64,000 nucleotides of DNA from Siphonodentalium dalli (GCA_032622095.1 CP136061.1:68267127-68331126), one strand, 5' to 3'. Shown: positions 34,900-46,239, counted from the first letter of the stretch. The notes: generated by a model not told the origin, from the sequence alone. Numbers and translations: made by a program.

Positions 34900-36250
34900 A
34901 GTATAATTTTCTATTATTGAACATTTAACTTGAATGTCACGAATAATCGGTACATTCGTGTTTTTGTTTCGACGCCGACTGTATGCATACATCTGATTTA
35001 AATATAGTAATATATGAATAATAATTAATGTACCGAAGCTTCGTGTCTGTAGGTTACAAACACCTAATTATTTTCCATAGATGACAGTGTTAACTAAAAG
35101 TCCCTCCGGCCATGGGTTAAGCCTATTTGAACTTGAAGTGGTCAATTTTTCCTTAGAACGTCATCTGTTGCACCAGTATGTGACAACAAACGCGCCCTTT
35201 TCGGTATTTTTTTCAAAAGATAATCTTGCATTTCTACAACTACCCCATTTACTGCACATAAATCAGCAGCATAAAAATATCCAGACCCCTTCCATATTTC
35301 CCTCAATGATAATCAACCAATCAGCAGCCAGATTTTTATGTTATGCTGACACGAGTTTCCCTACAAAAATTCAAGAAGCGTAACTCTATATAATTAGTCG
35401 CTTGTAACATAATTATTGTAAAGAAAATCGAACTTGGATCATGTAAACCGCACCAATTTTACAAAAACAGCTTTACTGTGATACGATAGAAATATAGGAG
35501 TCATTGGAGTCATGATTGGACATCCTATTATCTCCCAGTGGTCCTTTAACCCACATACCCCGTTTTAAAATTTATTTGGGTAAGAAATAACACCGATACT
35601 CTATTCCTGATAACTCTGGAAGCACAGTTTAGTAGAAAGATACTAATATCTCATGTCATGCTTGTCATATACATATATACTGCACAGTGCTGCACATTGT
35701 CGCATGCCCCATGTCCATCCACTCTCTAATGGGAATATTATGACCACAAATGTGATCACACCCAAAATTCAGGGTTTTTCATCATAATTTAATTTGTAAA
35801 ATCCGACTCGCATGCATAACGCACATGATAGAAAGGCATATGTATAAGTTTTGAAAACTAGTAACGTATATCTACCATACGCCTTAAGAAATTGATCTAA
35901 TTTTGAACAGTACAATGTTTAATTGGATTTTAATTAGACCCCCCTCAACTTATAAAACAAGTAGAAACCTTCTTAAATCCATTTAAAAACATTGTAGAAG
36001 ACAAGTTGTAAATTATTTAACACTATTAAAATAATTAATGCTGAATTTTAACCATTAAAATCATACTAAGATGAAATGGTTGCAATTTGGACGATTTTGC
36101 ATAAATTTTTTTTTTTCAATGGTAAAAAAAAAAAAAAAAATTGAAGTTCTTCAATTTTTTTAGCACGATTAGTTATTTAACATTATTAACACAATTACTA
36201 TTCAACTTATCACCAAAATCATACTAAAATGAAATGGTTACAAATTGAAA
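34900..36250. other. No gene recognised
   Basis: AT-rich with A runs (36127-36142). The 100-codon frame at 35081-35383 starts with an ATG and is fairly balanced in composition, but I see no motif, splice signals or similarity to support it. Confidence 0.4.
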
Positions 36251-36649
36251 AAAAAATGGACAAATTTGGGCTAAAAACGTAGAAAAATGCCCAAAAAATC
36301 GCAAAAACCAAAGAAGGCTACAAATTTGTTCTTGCTATCATAATTTTTTTTCATTATCATACCTAAAACATTAAAAATAACATGGTCGCAGCTTGTCCGT
36401 CAATATGAGCAACACTACCTCCCGATCTCCTGGACTAATAGATGGTAATTGTATAACAAAAACAAGAGATTTACCATCAATATTTCAATGCAAAATTTAT
36501 TATTTCCTGATTCGCTTGTAAACATGTGCTCGGACTAAATTTTCAAATAATTATCATATTTGCTATTCTTCCACTAAATTATTACCCACATAAAAGTGAT
36601 GATATAAGAAATGAACGGCGGTTTCAATGTGGTCATGAGATATTTTTAC

Positions 36650-36720
36650 CGCGAGAAAAAATCAGCAAACTGCATGAACCCTGAAGGGCTTCATGCGGAG
36701 TTTGCTGATTTTTAATCGTG
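36650..36720. repeat. Palindrome 1 of a pair
   Basis: AAAAATCAGCAAACT...ATGAAGCCC-type arms: AAATCAGCAAACTGCATGAA pairs with TTCATGCGGAGTTTGCTGAT around CCCTGAAGGGC. Confidence 0.85.
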
Positions 36721-36726
36721 AATAAT

Positions 36727-36882
36727 TCATCTTTCAATCAATACCACAAACTCCCATCAGAACCATTCATATACATGTATAGCATTTAATATTGTCTCTG
36801 GAGATAATATTTATCAAATGCTATGTATATGAATGGTTCTGATGGGAGTTTGTGGTATTGATTGAAAGATGAATTCTTCGCA
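36727..36882. repeat. Palindrome 2 of a pair, 156 bp
   Basis: ATTCATCTTTCAATCAATAC at the left is exactly mirrored by GTATTGATTGAAAGATGAAT at the right. Inner arms contain CCCATCAGAACCATTCATAT and its mirror; loop around TGTCTCTGGAGATAA. Starts a few bases after palindrome 1. Confidence 0.92.
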
Positions 36883-37512
36883 GATAAATCCATGCCTATA
36901 TCGTTAGCATTGCTGGTGTGAATTGGCTAAATTTGATCGATCGCCGAGCGATGGTAAAAAAGGTGAATTTCTACAGTTACCCTTGTCTATATTATATACC
37001 ATTAACGTGAAGCAGGCGCGAATATAGAAGCGGCGTATATGGGCAGCGCAAAAGGGGGGCGGACAGCGGATCGCATTACAGGCCCCTGTGATTTTAATAC
37101 AATTTTTTGTGTTTAAAAAAAAAATTAAATTAATTTTTTTTAAATCAAATTTTGAAAAACTAATGCCGTTATAACATTTGCCGGGGTACTCCAAGTTGCC
37201 ACACCAAATTTCGTTAAAATCGGTCCAGGCGTCTGGGAGGAAAATTGTGAACAGACAGATCCTATACTCTTTTATATATATACATAGATCTGTTCGAATA
37301 ATTAACAATTCATGTGGATGGGTGTATTGTTAATAGGGAGGTTTCACAATTCACGGATAGAGTAACGACTATATTTAGCTATTCGTAGTCGTAAAATTAA
37401 TGTGGGGCAACAATTTTTTTCGCAAACATAATGACGACCATTAGGATTATTGAACATGGCAATGCATGAATAATTGTGCACAGTGAGATTTTCACTTCGC
37501 AAGATCTACCAG

Positions 37513-38017
37513 ATTAAAGGCCCACTTAATTTTCGAACCCCCAGATTACATTATATAAAATATATGCCATATTATATACCATTTGAAAGAGGAAGTTCCA
37601 AAACATTTTATTATCAACTTACATGTATCTGGTGAAATAAACTGTGAACATGTTGTTTTTATTGAGTTACCAATGTGTTTTTGTGCTTAAGTTTCATTTG
37701 ATTTGTAGTGTGTGGTGTATTATTTTCAAAGGAGGGGAAATAACTCTATATCTTAGAGACAGAGTTATTCCCCTGCCATTGAAATTACATTTTTAGTTTG
37801 AATGTTGCATTCAGGGAGCCATAATGGGAGAAATCTTTCTATGATTTCAGCTGTTTTGAATATATATGTCTATGAGCATCTTCTGAGACATAGATGTTTC
37901 AAATGGTGATGAATTATAGTATTTTAATCATATTTTATGGCATAGATTGTTATAAAAACTGTATATCAAGGCATTATAAAAAAAAATTGATGACTTGAAA
38001 ATTAAGTGGGCCTTTAA
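37513..38017. mobile_element. TTAA-4 MITE, 505 bp
   Basis: TTAA-AGGCCCACTTAATTTTC at the left and GAAAATTAAGTGGGCCT-TTAA at the right: a 17-base perfect TIR plus TTAA flanks. An inner palindrome sits at 37732-37782 (GGGGAAATAACTCT / AGAGTTATTCCCC). No coding content. Confidence 0.88.
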
Positions 38018-38518
38018 GCACAAGGCATACAATAATCTTGAAGATTGTTGTCAGAGGCTTCATAAGTGATGGCCTAAATAATCAAGCACATGGCAATTAC
38101 CGACTAGTGAGAGATAAGAAAATATCTAATGGATTTTTCAATGATATTATAGGGGTTTCATGTGTATGCAAAATACATCAAATCAAGTCACCAGGTGTTA
38201 AAAGAGTTAAATATGAATAGAGAATAATTTTCCTCAACATGCACGAACATATGGTTATTTTCATACATTTATATCCAAAAGGCGCTGTCAGTCTCATACA
38301 CAAATTATGTGCAATGACTCTCGTTATAACCATTGCCATTTGTTTATTGATGAAATGTTTGACCTGAATTAGGTAGTAAATATTTGCAATTGTGTTTAGT
38401 TCAGACCTTGTGTTTTCGACATGGAATTTTCAGCAGTGTTACACTCTTCAATGGACAAGTTGCCTGGGTATTCACTTATCGTTAACATTTCATAAACCCT
38501 TTCTATACTAATTACTCA

Positions 38519-38780
38519 TTAACCCTTTCATGATGAGAGCTGCGCCCAGGTGCATCATTAAAGACCCTGTGCCAATGCATTCTCTTATATATGTGAGTCT
38601 CCTATAGTCCTCACATATATAAGAGAATGCACTGGCTTACAAGGTCAAGGTAAATACTGTTAGGCCAATGTATTCTCTTATATATGTGAGGCGATGTATG
38701 GGCGACTCGCATATATGAGAGAATGCATTGGCACAGAATTTCAAAAAAAATTCAGGAAGCTCTAGTAATGAAAGGGTTAA
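38519..38780. mobile_element. TTAA-1 MITE with twin hairpins, 262 bp
   Basis: TTAA-CCCTTTCATGATGAGAGC at the left and GAAAGGG-TTAA at the right. Hairpins at about 38572-38638 and 38663-38736 have CAATGCATTCTCTTATATA-type arms separated by CAAGGTCAAGGTAAATACTG. Best intact TTAA-1 copy. Confidence 0.88.
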
Positions 38781-39192
38781 CAGGTACTAGTAATTCCCAT
38801 AGGAAATGTTCAGATAATAAGTTCAGTCGTTTATTGAACTTATTATCTCAACATTTCTCACCCAACAATATGAATCCTTCTGCATATATATTAGCTTTTC
38901 GTCTGTCTGCCGTCTGCTTTTATAACTTGAACATCCCTCCAAATGAAAAACAGATCATTGCAATGTATATATGCAGAATTGTGGGTAATTTTTCAGGTTT
39001 TAGTCCGAAATATGGCTTGTTGCCATTCATCGAAAAGCTCTCACTGAGAGCTTTCCAGTCAATGGCAACAAGCCACAATTCCAACTAAATCCTGAAAAAT
39101 TACCAATAATAATAGGAGTCGATTATTTAGGTCATTACTGTATTTTTATAACTGAATGGGAGAGTCAATCCATTTGGTAAATGAAGGGTTAA
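38777..39192. mobile_element. MITE-B carrying a MITE-A
   Basis: Shares its left TTAA with the TTAA-1 element before it and ends ATGAAGGG-TTAA at 39192. Central hairpin GAAATGTTCAGATAATAAGT / ACTTATTATCTCAACATTTC at 38802-38862. MITE-A sits at the TA of GTATACTTTTATAACTG. Confidence 0.8.
38971..39142. mobile_element. MITE-A, left end truncated
   Basis: Begins at GCAGAATTGTGGGTAA (the first ~45 bases of the arm are missing) and ends GTCATTACTG-TA at 39142. Right flank TTTTTATAACTGAATGGG is MITE-B. Confidence 0.82.
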
Positions 39193-39702
39193 TGCTGTTA
39201 ATTGCACACTTTTCAAACATTCTGGTGATAAAAGTAAATTGATGAATACATAAAAGCCCTATACATACTTGTACCATGCAATGTCACATGTCTAGAAAGG
39301 CTTATTTAAGAGGGAGGTAAAGTGGCAACATTTGAATGGGGAATGCAGTAAAAGATTGATCAAACCTTTCAAAGCGCTGGTGACCATATCATACCGTTTT
39401 GGAAAGTTTGAAGACTTATCTATATAGTGACAATGCAGAGCGGAATTTTGATTTTCGTCCCAGGTTGGATATTATTGGACATTATTAAACTGTAGGTCAC
39501 CATTGTTTATCATTGTTTATAATATTTCCATCAAATGTCACAAATCAAAACATAATATGAAAAATCTGCTTTGCATTGTCACCAGATCAACATTCCAACA
39601 AGACATGAAGTATTACTCTATGGTTTGTAAATATTGAGTATAATCTTGTCTTGAAAATTAACAATGAATTCCCCATTTAAATGTTGCCACTTTATAGCCC
39701 TA

Positions 39703-40128
39703 TTAACCCTTCCATGGCTTGAGCCACAGGGAGCCGAGCATATACAGTAATGCCCTAATTAATCGATTGCTTAACCACAGCAGAATTATGGGTAACTTTT
39801 CAGGATTTAGTCGGAAATATGGCTTGTTGCCATTCATTGGAAAGCTCTCACTGAGAGCTTTCCGATGAATGGCAACAGGCCATATTTCCAACTAAATCCT
39901 GAAAAGTTACCCATAATTCTGCTGTGGTTAAGCAGTTGATTAATTAGGGCATTACTGTATAAGAGAATACCGGTACATTGGCCTAACAATATTTATGTTG
40001 ATCTTGTAAGCCAGTGCATTTTCTTATATATGTGAGGCTCCCTATGGGAGACTCACATATATAAGAGAATACACTGGCATAGGATATTTAATACTGCACC
40101 AGCGCAGCTCCTGTCATGAATGGGTTAA
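39703..40128. mobile_element. TTAA-1 MITE interrupted by MITE-A
   Basis: TTAA-CCCTTCCATGGCTTGAGC at the left and GTCATGAATGGG-TTAA at the right. The first hairpin is split: ...GAGCATA-TA | TA-TAAGAGAATAC, with MITE-A between. The second hairpin (40013-40080) is intact around TGAGGCTCCCTATGGGAG. The uninterrupted element would be about 209 bp. Confidence 0.88.
39743..39959. mobile_element. MITE-A, complete, inside a TTAA-1 hairpin stem
   Basis: TA-CAGTAATGCCCTAATTAAT to GGGCATTACTG-TA. The target TA lies in the stem GCATATATAAGAGAAT. Confidence 0.92.
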
Positions 40129-40129
40129 A

Positions 40130-40220
40130 GAGACCCAAGGCTCTTGCAGTGGATAAATGTACAATAGAAAAGTCTGTAAAAACATCACCGCTAAGAAGAA
40201 CATGGAGAAATACATGTAGA
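40130..40220. repeat. Single-copy relative of the 52.9-53.5 kb minisatellite
   Basis: AGACCCAAGGCTCTTGCAGT, then AAAAGTCTGTAAAAACATCA and AAGAACATGGAGAAATA. It contains one 71-bp unit and the same right flank as the array. Confidence 0.75.
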
Positions 40221-40239
40221 TCAAGATTATTCTTCTATT

Positions 40240-40615
40240 AAAGTGATGTGAAACACTCCGGTAGGGAGATCAAATAGAAATTGAGAATAATCTTGCTCAA
40301 AGTAATTAATTTTTATGAATAGTTATCCAAATTGACGATAAAAAAGGTCATTCTTATATATTAATTGAATGCAATATGACTCTTGATGGCGAAATCATTT
40401 GTGTTAGATTGTCGCCGATAGTTGGGTCCCAAATCGAGATGTAAATATTTACAATTGGGCGAAGTTCAGGTGATGTTTTCTATGGAGTGGTATGGTCGAT
40501 TTCTTTGAAATGTTTGCCGATGTTAGTAGAATGCTACATTCCCCATGTTGGCATAGTGCCTGAGTACTAACTTATCAATTTCATGCAATCGAGCAGGTCA
40601 TAATAGGCCTTTAAA
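40240..40615. repeat. Dispersed 380-bp repeat, partner of 19635-20010
   Basis: Same start TTAAAGTGATGTGAAACACT and the shared blocks listed for the other copy. The right end CCTTTAAATTTATCAC gives a possible TTAA-type boundary. Confidence 0.8.
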
Positions 40616-40619
40616 TTTA

Positions 40620-41650
40620 TCACTTTCCAATAAATTCTGTTTGTATGTTCAAACCATTGTTATGTAAACAGAACTGATACATTGTACAGTGATTTTTAAA
40701 CAAACATCAATAATCTTGCAAAAAGTTCATATATTTCAGTCTAGAATATTTTCCAATGCCTTGACCTTTTCCGGTGTTTACAGTCAAATTTCGATTCAAT
40801 TTTGATATCTTATTTTTCGATAAGCGAAATCCAGTTATTGGAGAATCTATTTTCACATGTACTTATTAATGATAATTGTTTTAGAAACCTTTATAAATTT
40901 ATTTTATTTCACACGAACACACCATGAAGGCCTTACGTCCTTTTAAGTAAAAGACATTATCATTTCAAAATGAGTACTAGTATATCACTTCAAGACAGGT
41001 CTCTGATCTTCTCAAGCATCTGGATAATATTAATCCTTGTTGCAAAACAATAATTAATACCTTCAGAAAACATATCTGGTACATGGTCCAAAAATTAAAA
41101 AGAAATTTTAACAGTATTGGTTATAATAGGACCTCTGAAAGGCCTAAAGAATTTACCCTTGAACAAAATATTTTCGAACAAATCCTGAATAAAATATCCA
41201 TTTTAATTTCCACATGGCTGAAGTCTTTCTGTACTTATGAAATGATTACGCACATAAACCAGGAAGCCTATGTCAAACAATGGGAGGGTGTCTCCTTGTT
41301 CACTCACGTGGCATTCAATTGCTTATTGTGTGTTCATGATAATAGGACTTCCTAGTTAATAATAACAAACTCTCCAAAAGTGCATGGAGTAATGTGAATG
41401 TAAAAGGAAGTATAAAATACCCTAAATGTGTGCATGACAGAACAAAGCCTAAAATTGTAATATTTGTCATTCCATGCTTTCTCGTGTATCGTATAATATT
41501 TACACTCTTAATTGCATTATTGTTATATGGACACTTGCTCAAAAGAAATTTTGCTGAGTGATATCAATCCATGCATACAGCGCTGCATTGTGAAAACCAT
41601 GGATGCATATGACTACCATTGTATGTAGATTTAACCCTTGATACAAGCCT
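40620..41650. other. No gene recognised
   Basis: A 90-codon ATG frame (41083-41355) is present but shows no domain, and nothing around it looks like splice-bounded coding sequence. The stretch is not obviously one of the repeat families defined here. Confidence 0.4.
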
Positions 41651-41654
41651 AAAT

Positions 41655-42015
41655 TTTAATAGTGTGTCTGACATTTGCAGAATGAGGTCCCCAGAGGGAG
41701 AATTTAGTGATGCTATTCCACAGAGCGGGCTAGCATCACCAAAGTCACCCTCTGGATACCTCATTCTGCTTAGGCCTCAACTGCTATGGGAGACCTGGGA
41801 TAAGATTGAAATTTCCCAGCTGAAATTGGTGATGTTCACTCATTAGTCAACTCGACTATGCATTTATCTTTTGCAAATTAGGGGATACAGAATCTCAATA
41901 TAATTAAGGGAAAAAGTAATTAAAGCAATGTTAATTTGAGTCTATAGATACTTCCCAGAAGATGAAGCCTAAGCAGAATAAGGTCCCCAGAGGGTGAATT
42001 TGCTGATGCTAGCCC
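41655..42015. mobile_element. MITE-C with an empty MITE-A target
   Basis: GCAGAATGAGGTCCCCAGAG / CTCTGGATACCTCATTCTGC hairpin, then GGCCTCAACTGCTATGGG, TTTGCAAATTAGGGG, and TCTATAGATACTTCCCAGAA followed by a second head. The TA in AGATACTTCCC is unoccupied here and occupied at 48720. Confidence 0.82.
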
Positions 42016-42649
42016 ACCATGCAGGATATTCTGAATATATACCCCATGAACTTGGGACAGTGGGCGGAAATACATTTTATTTTACAATTTTGTTTTGACA
42101 AATCGATAATTTCTCAATATTTCCCCCCTGGCCCACAAATATTATAACAGATAGGACACAATGAGCAAATTAAGGTAGGCGTTGGAAGTGATAATGAAGC
42201 CTTGTTAATGTTATATATAAAAAATTATCGCGACATCAACAGGCCTGAATACACAAGGGCACTGCATTTTTAAAGCACTGACTTCCAGTGTAAATAATGC
42301 AGATCGCCAACTGTATCACCACAGGTTTACATTGATTATATCAATAACTGCAATTTTTGTTTTGGTTTTTGTGTTTATTTATCTTTTTACAAGGTCGATA
42401 AAATTAAAAGGGCGGTGGTCTGGACTAGAGGTGGAGTGATATCAATCCATACGTGTGATTACCGGAAACACCAATATTTTATTTTTAGGTCTAACTTTTA
42501 TATTTAGTTGTTACTGTAGGGATAGTGAATGCATTTTTAAAATGTTCTGATTAATTGTTACATTCTCAATCAACAAATTAGAGTGCAGAAAGGTGAGCTT
42601 TTATTATTTATCATTCCAACATTCACCAACTCATAGTTCACAAACATAT

Positions 42650-43090
42650 ATAGAGGATCTCTAACAAGTTATGCTGAGATATAAGATTTTATGAAACGAG
42701 TGTGATAAATTTGATTCACAACGAGTTGTAGACGAGTTGTGAATCAAATGAGTTTCATAAAATCTTATATCCCAACATAATGAAAGGAAGATATTGTACC
42801 GGTATATCACATGAAAAAAAACAGATCTTTATGCCTTTTTAACAAATCAAAAGAAAAGAAATCTTAAAAGAAGGTGCAAAATGAATTACATTTACAGCGT
42901 TAGCTGAGTAGCTTCACAACCATATACAACTGTATTGCGCGCTCTGTGCTGGCGATGGAAAATATAGTCACCCAATTTGCCTCTTTGTTTTTGTATCTAT
43001 TTTCGTTACTGCAACGAAGTTGGACAAGAATTTAACTTTAATGAACAAAGCAATCATTTTGCATTGCCAGGTGTTAGTATCATGCACGGC
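42650..43090. mobile_element. Foldback element, inverted copy of 9860-10295
   Basis: Hairpin ATAAGATTTTATGAAACGAG / GAGTTTCATAAAATCTTATA at 42692-42772, followed by ACATGAAAAAAAACAG, TATGCCTTTTTAACAAATCA, TTGCCTCTTTGTTTTTGT and AACAAAGCAATCATTTTGCA. All occur in reverse complement near 9.9-10.2 kb. Confidence 0.75.
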
Positions 43091-43317
43091 TTTTCGAAAT
43101 AGTATAAATCTGTGTAAATGTAAAGATCGATGTGCAGTCATTTTTTAGGGCGCAATGCCTTGACGCTTATTGATCACTAGTGAGAGATAAGGAAATATGT
43201 AATGGCTTTTTAATGATATAATAGGGGTTTCATGTGACATATGTCTTTGTACTTAAAAAGCCAAACTCCTGTTTACTAAATTTATCAAGTAATTTATAGA
43301 CAGAACACAACGCGCAT

Positions 43318-43445
43318 CTTAATCGAGAATCTTTTATCGAACGAGTTGCAGATGGCGCAAGGATATATTTCGTGAGAGCGTATCTCGAGCGAAATATAAC
43401 TTTACGCCGTCCGCAACGAGATCGATAAAAGATTTGAGATTATGA
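43318..43445. repeat. Imperfect palindrome, GC-rich arms
   Basis: ATCGAGAATCTTTTATCGAA and the mirrored ATCGATAAAAGATTTGAGAT form outer arms; inner arms ATATATTTCG / CGAAATATA surround TGAGAGCGTATCTCGAG. Confidence 0.75.
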
Positions 43446-43742
43446 TGCAAGTTGTGTTCTGTATTTATTCTACACCGTTCAGTCAGATAAGTTCAAGCCA
43501 TGACTGTCACCTCCATTGTTACTATAGCTACCTTTATTGTGATTTAAGTCTGACATATAACCAGTAATTATGGGCGGGGATCACCGGAAGCGGATGATCG
43601 ACATAATGTACGTCATCTTTCTTGGCGACAACGTCAACAAGAATAGTTCCGGCTTGTATTCCACTAGAGGTATACACTACTATGTATTCAATGGCTGGGA
43701 TTCCGTTGAATACATGTTCCTCACGTCAATGGGTGTGGAATA

Positions 43743-44100
43743 AAATAATAATAATCAATGCATTTGTATAGTGCATTCCAGAGTAATTTAATTTCAATAT
43801 GCTTTTTATTACCCCGGTCATCGAGCATTGACTACTCATCCTCACTCAGGAAGAAGCATGCAATCATAGCAACTAATGATCACAGCAGGATTATCATACT
43901 GACAACATCCCTCAACTCCCAACCGGTCACTCAGTTATCAAGCGAGTCCACAGCGACAACTGTAGTATGAGACCGCTTGCCAAAGACAACTAATACAACA
44001 TTTGACAATCAATGGAAGAGAGCGGGATTCGAACACATGACGTTTTCACAGTACAAAGTTATGACTCGAGTACGCAATAACCACTGGACTAACGCACCAC
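43743..44100 (-). mobile_element. tRNA-derived SINE, full length (~358 bp)
   Basis: Read on the minus strand from 44100: GTGGTGCGTTAGTCCAGTGG contains an A box (TAGTCCAGTGG), and GTTCGAATCCC at about 44034 is a B box. The body follows, then a 3' end GCACTATACAAATGCATTG and an ATT repeat at 43755-43743. That tail resembles the LINE at 48.9 kb (GCGCTATATAAATGTT plus ATT repeat). Transcribed by RNA polymerase III if active. Confidence 0.85.
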
Positions 44101-44123
44101 TATCATTCCAACATTCACCAACT

Positions 44124-44530
44124 CAACATTTCTGAGACTGAATTTAGTGACACCATCCCACACAGCAGGCTAGCATCATCAAATTCACCCTCTGTGGATC
44201 TCATTTAGCTTAGGCCTCATCTATGAAGTATCTATAGTCTCAAATTAGCATTGATTTACAGTTACTTTTTCCCTTCTGTTGAGTTTCTGTATCCCCTAAT
44301 TTGCAGAAGATAAAATGTTTAATCGAAGTGACTAAAGGGTGAACATCACCAATTTCAACTGGGCAACTTCAATCTGATCCTAGTTCTCCCATAGCAGTTG
44401 AGGGCTAAGCAGAATGAGGTCCCCAAAGGGTGAATTTGGTGATGCTAGCCCACTGTGCGGGATAGCTTCACTAAATTCTCCCTCTGGGGACCTCATTCTG
44501 CAAATATCAGAGACACTTAATTCAGGCTTG
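44124..44530. mobile_element. MITE-C, near full length
   Basis: Two heads (44130-44220 and 44405-44510) around a spacer with GGCCTCATCTATGAAG, TTTCTGTATCCCCTAA and TTTGCAGAAGATAAAATG. Right hairpin arms: GCAGAATGAGGTCCCCAAAG and CTCTGGGGACCTCATTCTGC. Confidence 0.8.
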
Positions 44531-44792
44531 CACAGTTTACACACATCTATGCATTTCTACTACATGTACTCCAAACTCATGTTAATTACTCGTATATGAC
44601 AGTTTATGAAATTTATACATTCATTTAGTGACATAACAGCTTAGAGGTATGTTTATTATCTTACTATCTGTCAACTTAGTACATAAAACAAGAGATTACA
44701 GTTGGATTGTGACAGAAACAGTGGAGGGTTTTATTCATAGTGACTCCCTGTGAAAATGTATCTTAAAATCTGCATTTATAATACAGGACTGC

Positions 44793-44910
44793 ATAAATAT
44801 ATTACAACCACCGATGATACAAAATAGGGCATTTTAGTCACTCCAATAAATATATTACAACCACCGATGATACAAAATAGGGTGTTTTAGTTGCTCCAAT
44901 AAATATAAAA
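44793..44910. repeat. 53-bp tandem duplication
   Basis: ATAAATATATTACAACCACC with CGATGATACAAAATAGGG occurs twice, 53 bases apart, plus a partial third start at 44899. Confidence 0.85.
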
Positions 44911-45786
44911 CAGGTATTTCTCAATTCATATTTGTGGATAATTAGATAGGCCAATTTCAAGGATCAGTTACCAATTATATAGATTTTGTAAATTCAAACT
45001 TTCCCATGACTGTCAGCTTAGTTTTGAAAAAAACAGTCTGACGCATTTCAAGATACATAACTGGATAATGTCTGATGAGTATTTAATTCATGTTGATTCC
45101 CATTGATTCATTGAAGGGATGTTCAGCTACTAAGTTCAACAAAGTAAAACCAGCTAAGCCCATATTGCTTAAAGTGATGAGATGTATTTATTGACCTATA
45201 TAATATATGACATACGCTAGAACAGATCAAATAACTACTACCAGAGTCCGCGCTGGACCAAAATTAACTTTTGCCAAATAATTTGCCAAATGAAAATATT
45301 TTTTGCCAAATTATCTTTACCATTTGCCAAATGCTATCCCCGATAGTATCATTTTCTGCATCCTTAAGTCGACACTCGAGGTTTTGATATCGATAGAAAA
45401 GCAGTTAGTTAATAATTAATTATACACGCATCTCTATTGTGGTGTATCATATTACAATAAGCCAATCACCGAACAATACAATGGTAGAAGGGTTGTTTCA
45501 TCAGAAGGGCACATCACAGGAGGATTAGCTATGTAAACACTACCACCACACTAAATACTAGTAATCCCTCCAACCATCGGTATTAATGCTATGAGATTAA
45601 CTGTATCTTAATAGAGGAGTTAACTTTTTCTAAACCTTATAAAACACAACTAATATAATTATGTTGTAAGAGTTTCCTGAAATGAATGATATTGATTGTC
45701 CAATATTTTTCAACTTTCTTGAGGAATTAAAAAGTGACTTGCCAAAACTTTTGCCTAATGAAAATATTTACTAATAACACTAAAGA

Positions 45787-45982
45787 TACAGTAATGCCCT
45801 AAATAATTGACACCTTAACCACATCAGAATTATGGCTAACATTTCAGGATTTAGTCGGAAATATGGCTTTTTCCATTCATTGGAAAGCTCTCGGGCAACA
45901 AGCCATATTTCCGACTAAATCCTGAAAAGTTACCCATAATTCTGCTGTGGTTAAGGAGTCGATTATTTAGGGCATTACTGTA
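45787..45982. mobile_element. MITE-A, internally shortened
   Basis: TA-CAGTAATGCCCTAAATAAT to GGGCATTACTG-TA, 196 bp. The centre lacks one GAGAGCTTTCC arm (…TGGAAAGCTCTC then GGGCAACAAGCC). Confidence 0.88.
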
Positions 45983-46239
45983 ATTGCCCATGGCATGTGC
46001 CATGTGATCAGATGCAAGATTTTGGCACGACAAGTGTGCTGAAGTGCAGAGCAAAGGTCAAGCCGGGTACCGGAAACACGTTTTCGTAAAGCCAGGTACC
46101 CAACACACCAAAATGTGGAAACAATGACCCATTGAACTATAATAGGTATTTTATTGAACTTACTTTTTACTCTGATGATCTATTATACCAACTGTTAACA
46201 AAGTTGATATATCAAACTATTATCCATTTATTGCATTGT

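Noticed and set aside
35081-35383. 100-codon ATG frame
   Set aside because: Balanced composition but no motif, no neighbours and no splice context; chance frame cannot be excluded.
41083-41355. 90-codon ATG frame
   Set aside because: No recognisable domain; kept only as an unassigned stretch.
43990-44100. Genuine tRNA gene (A and B boxes)
   Set aside because: The arms do not close into a cloverleaf with a proper acceptor stem, and a 250-bp body plus ATT tail follows, so it is a SINE head.
42634-44100. Certain 3' transduction by the SINE
   Set aside because: The 25-base flank match is suggestive but there is no tail at 42634; kept as a finding, not annotated as one element.
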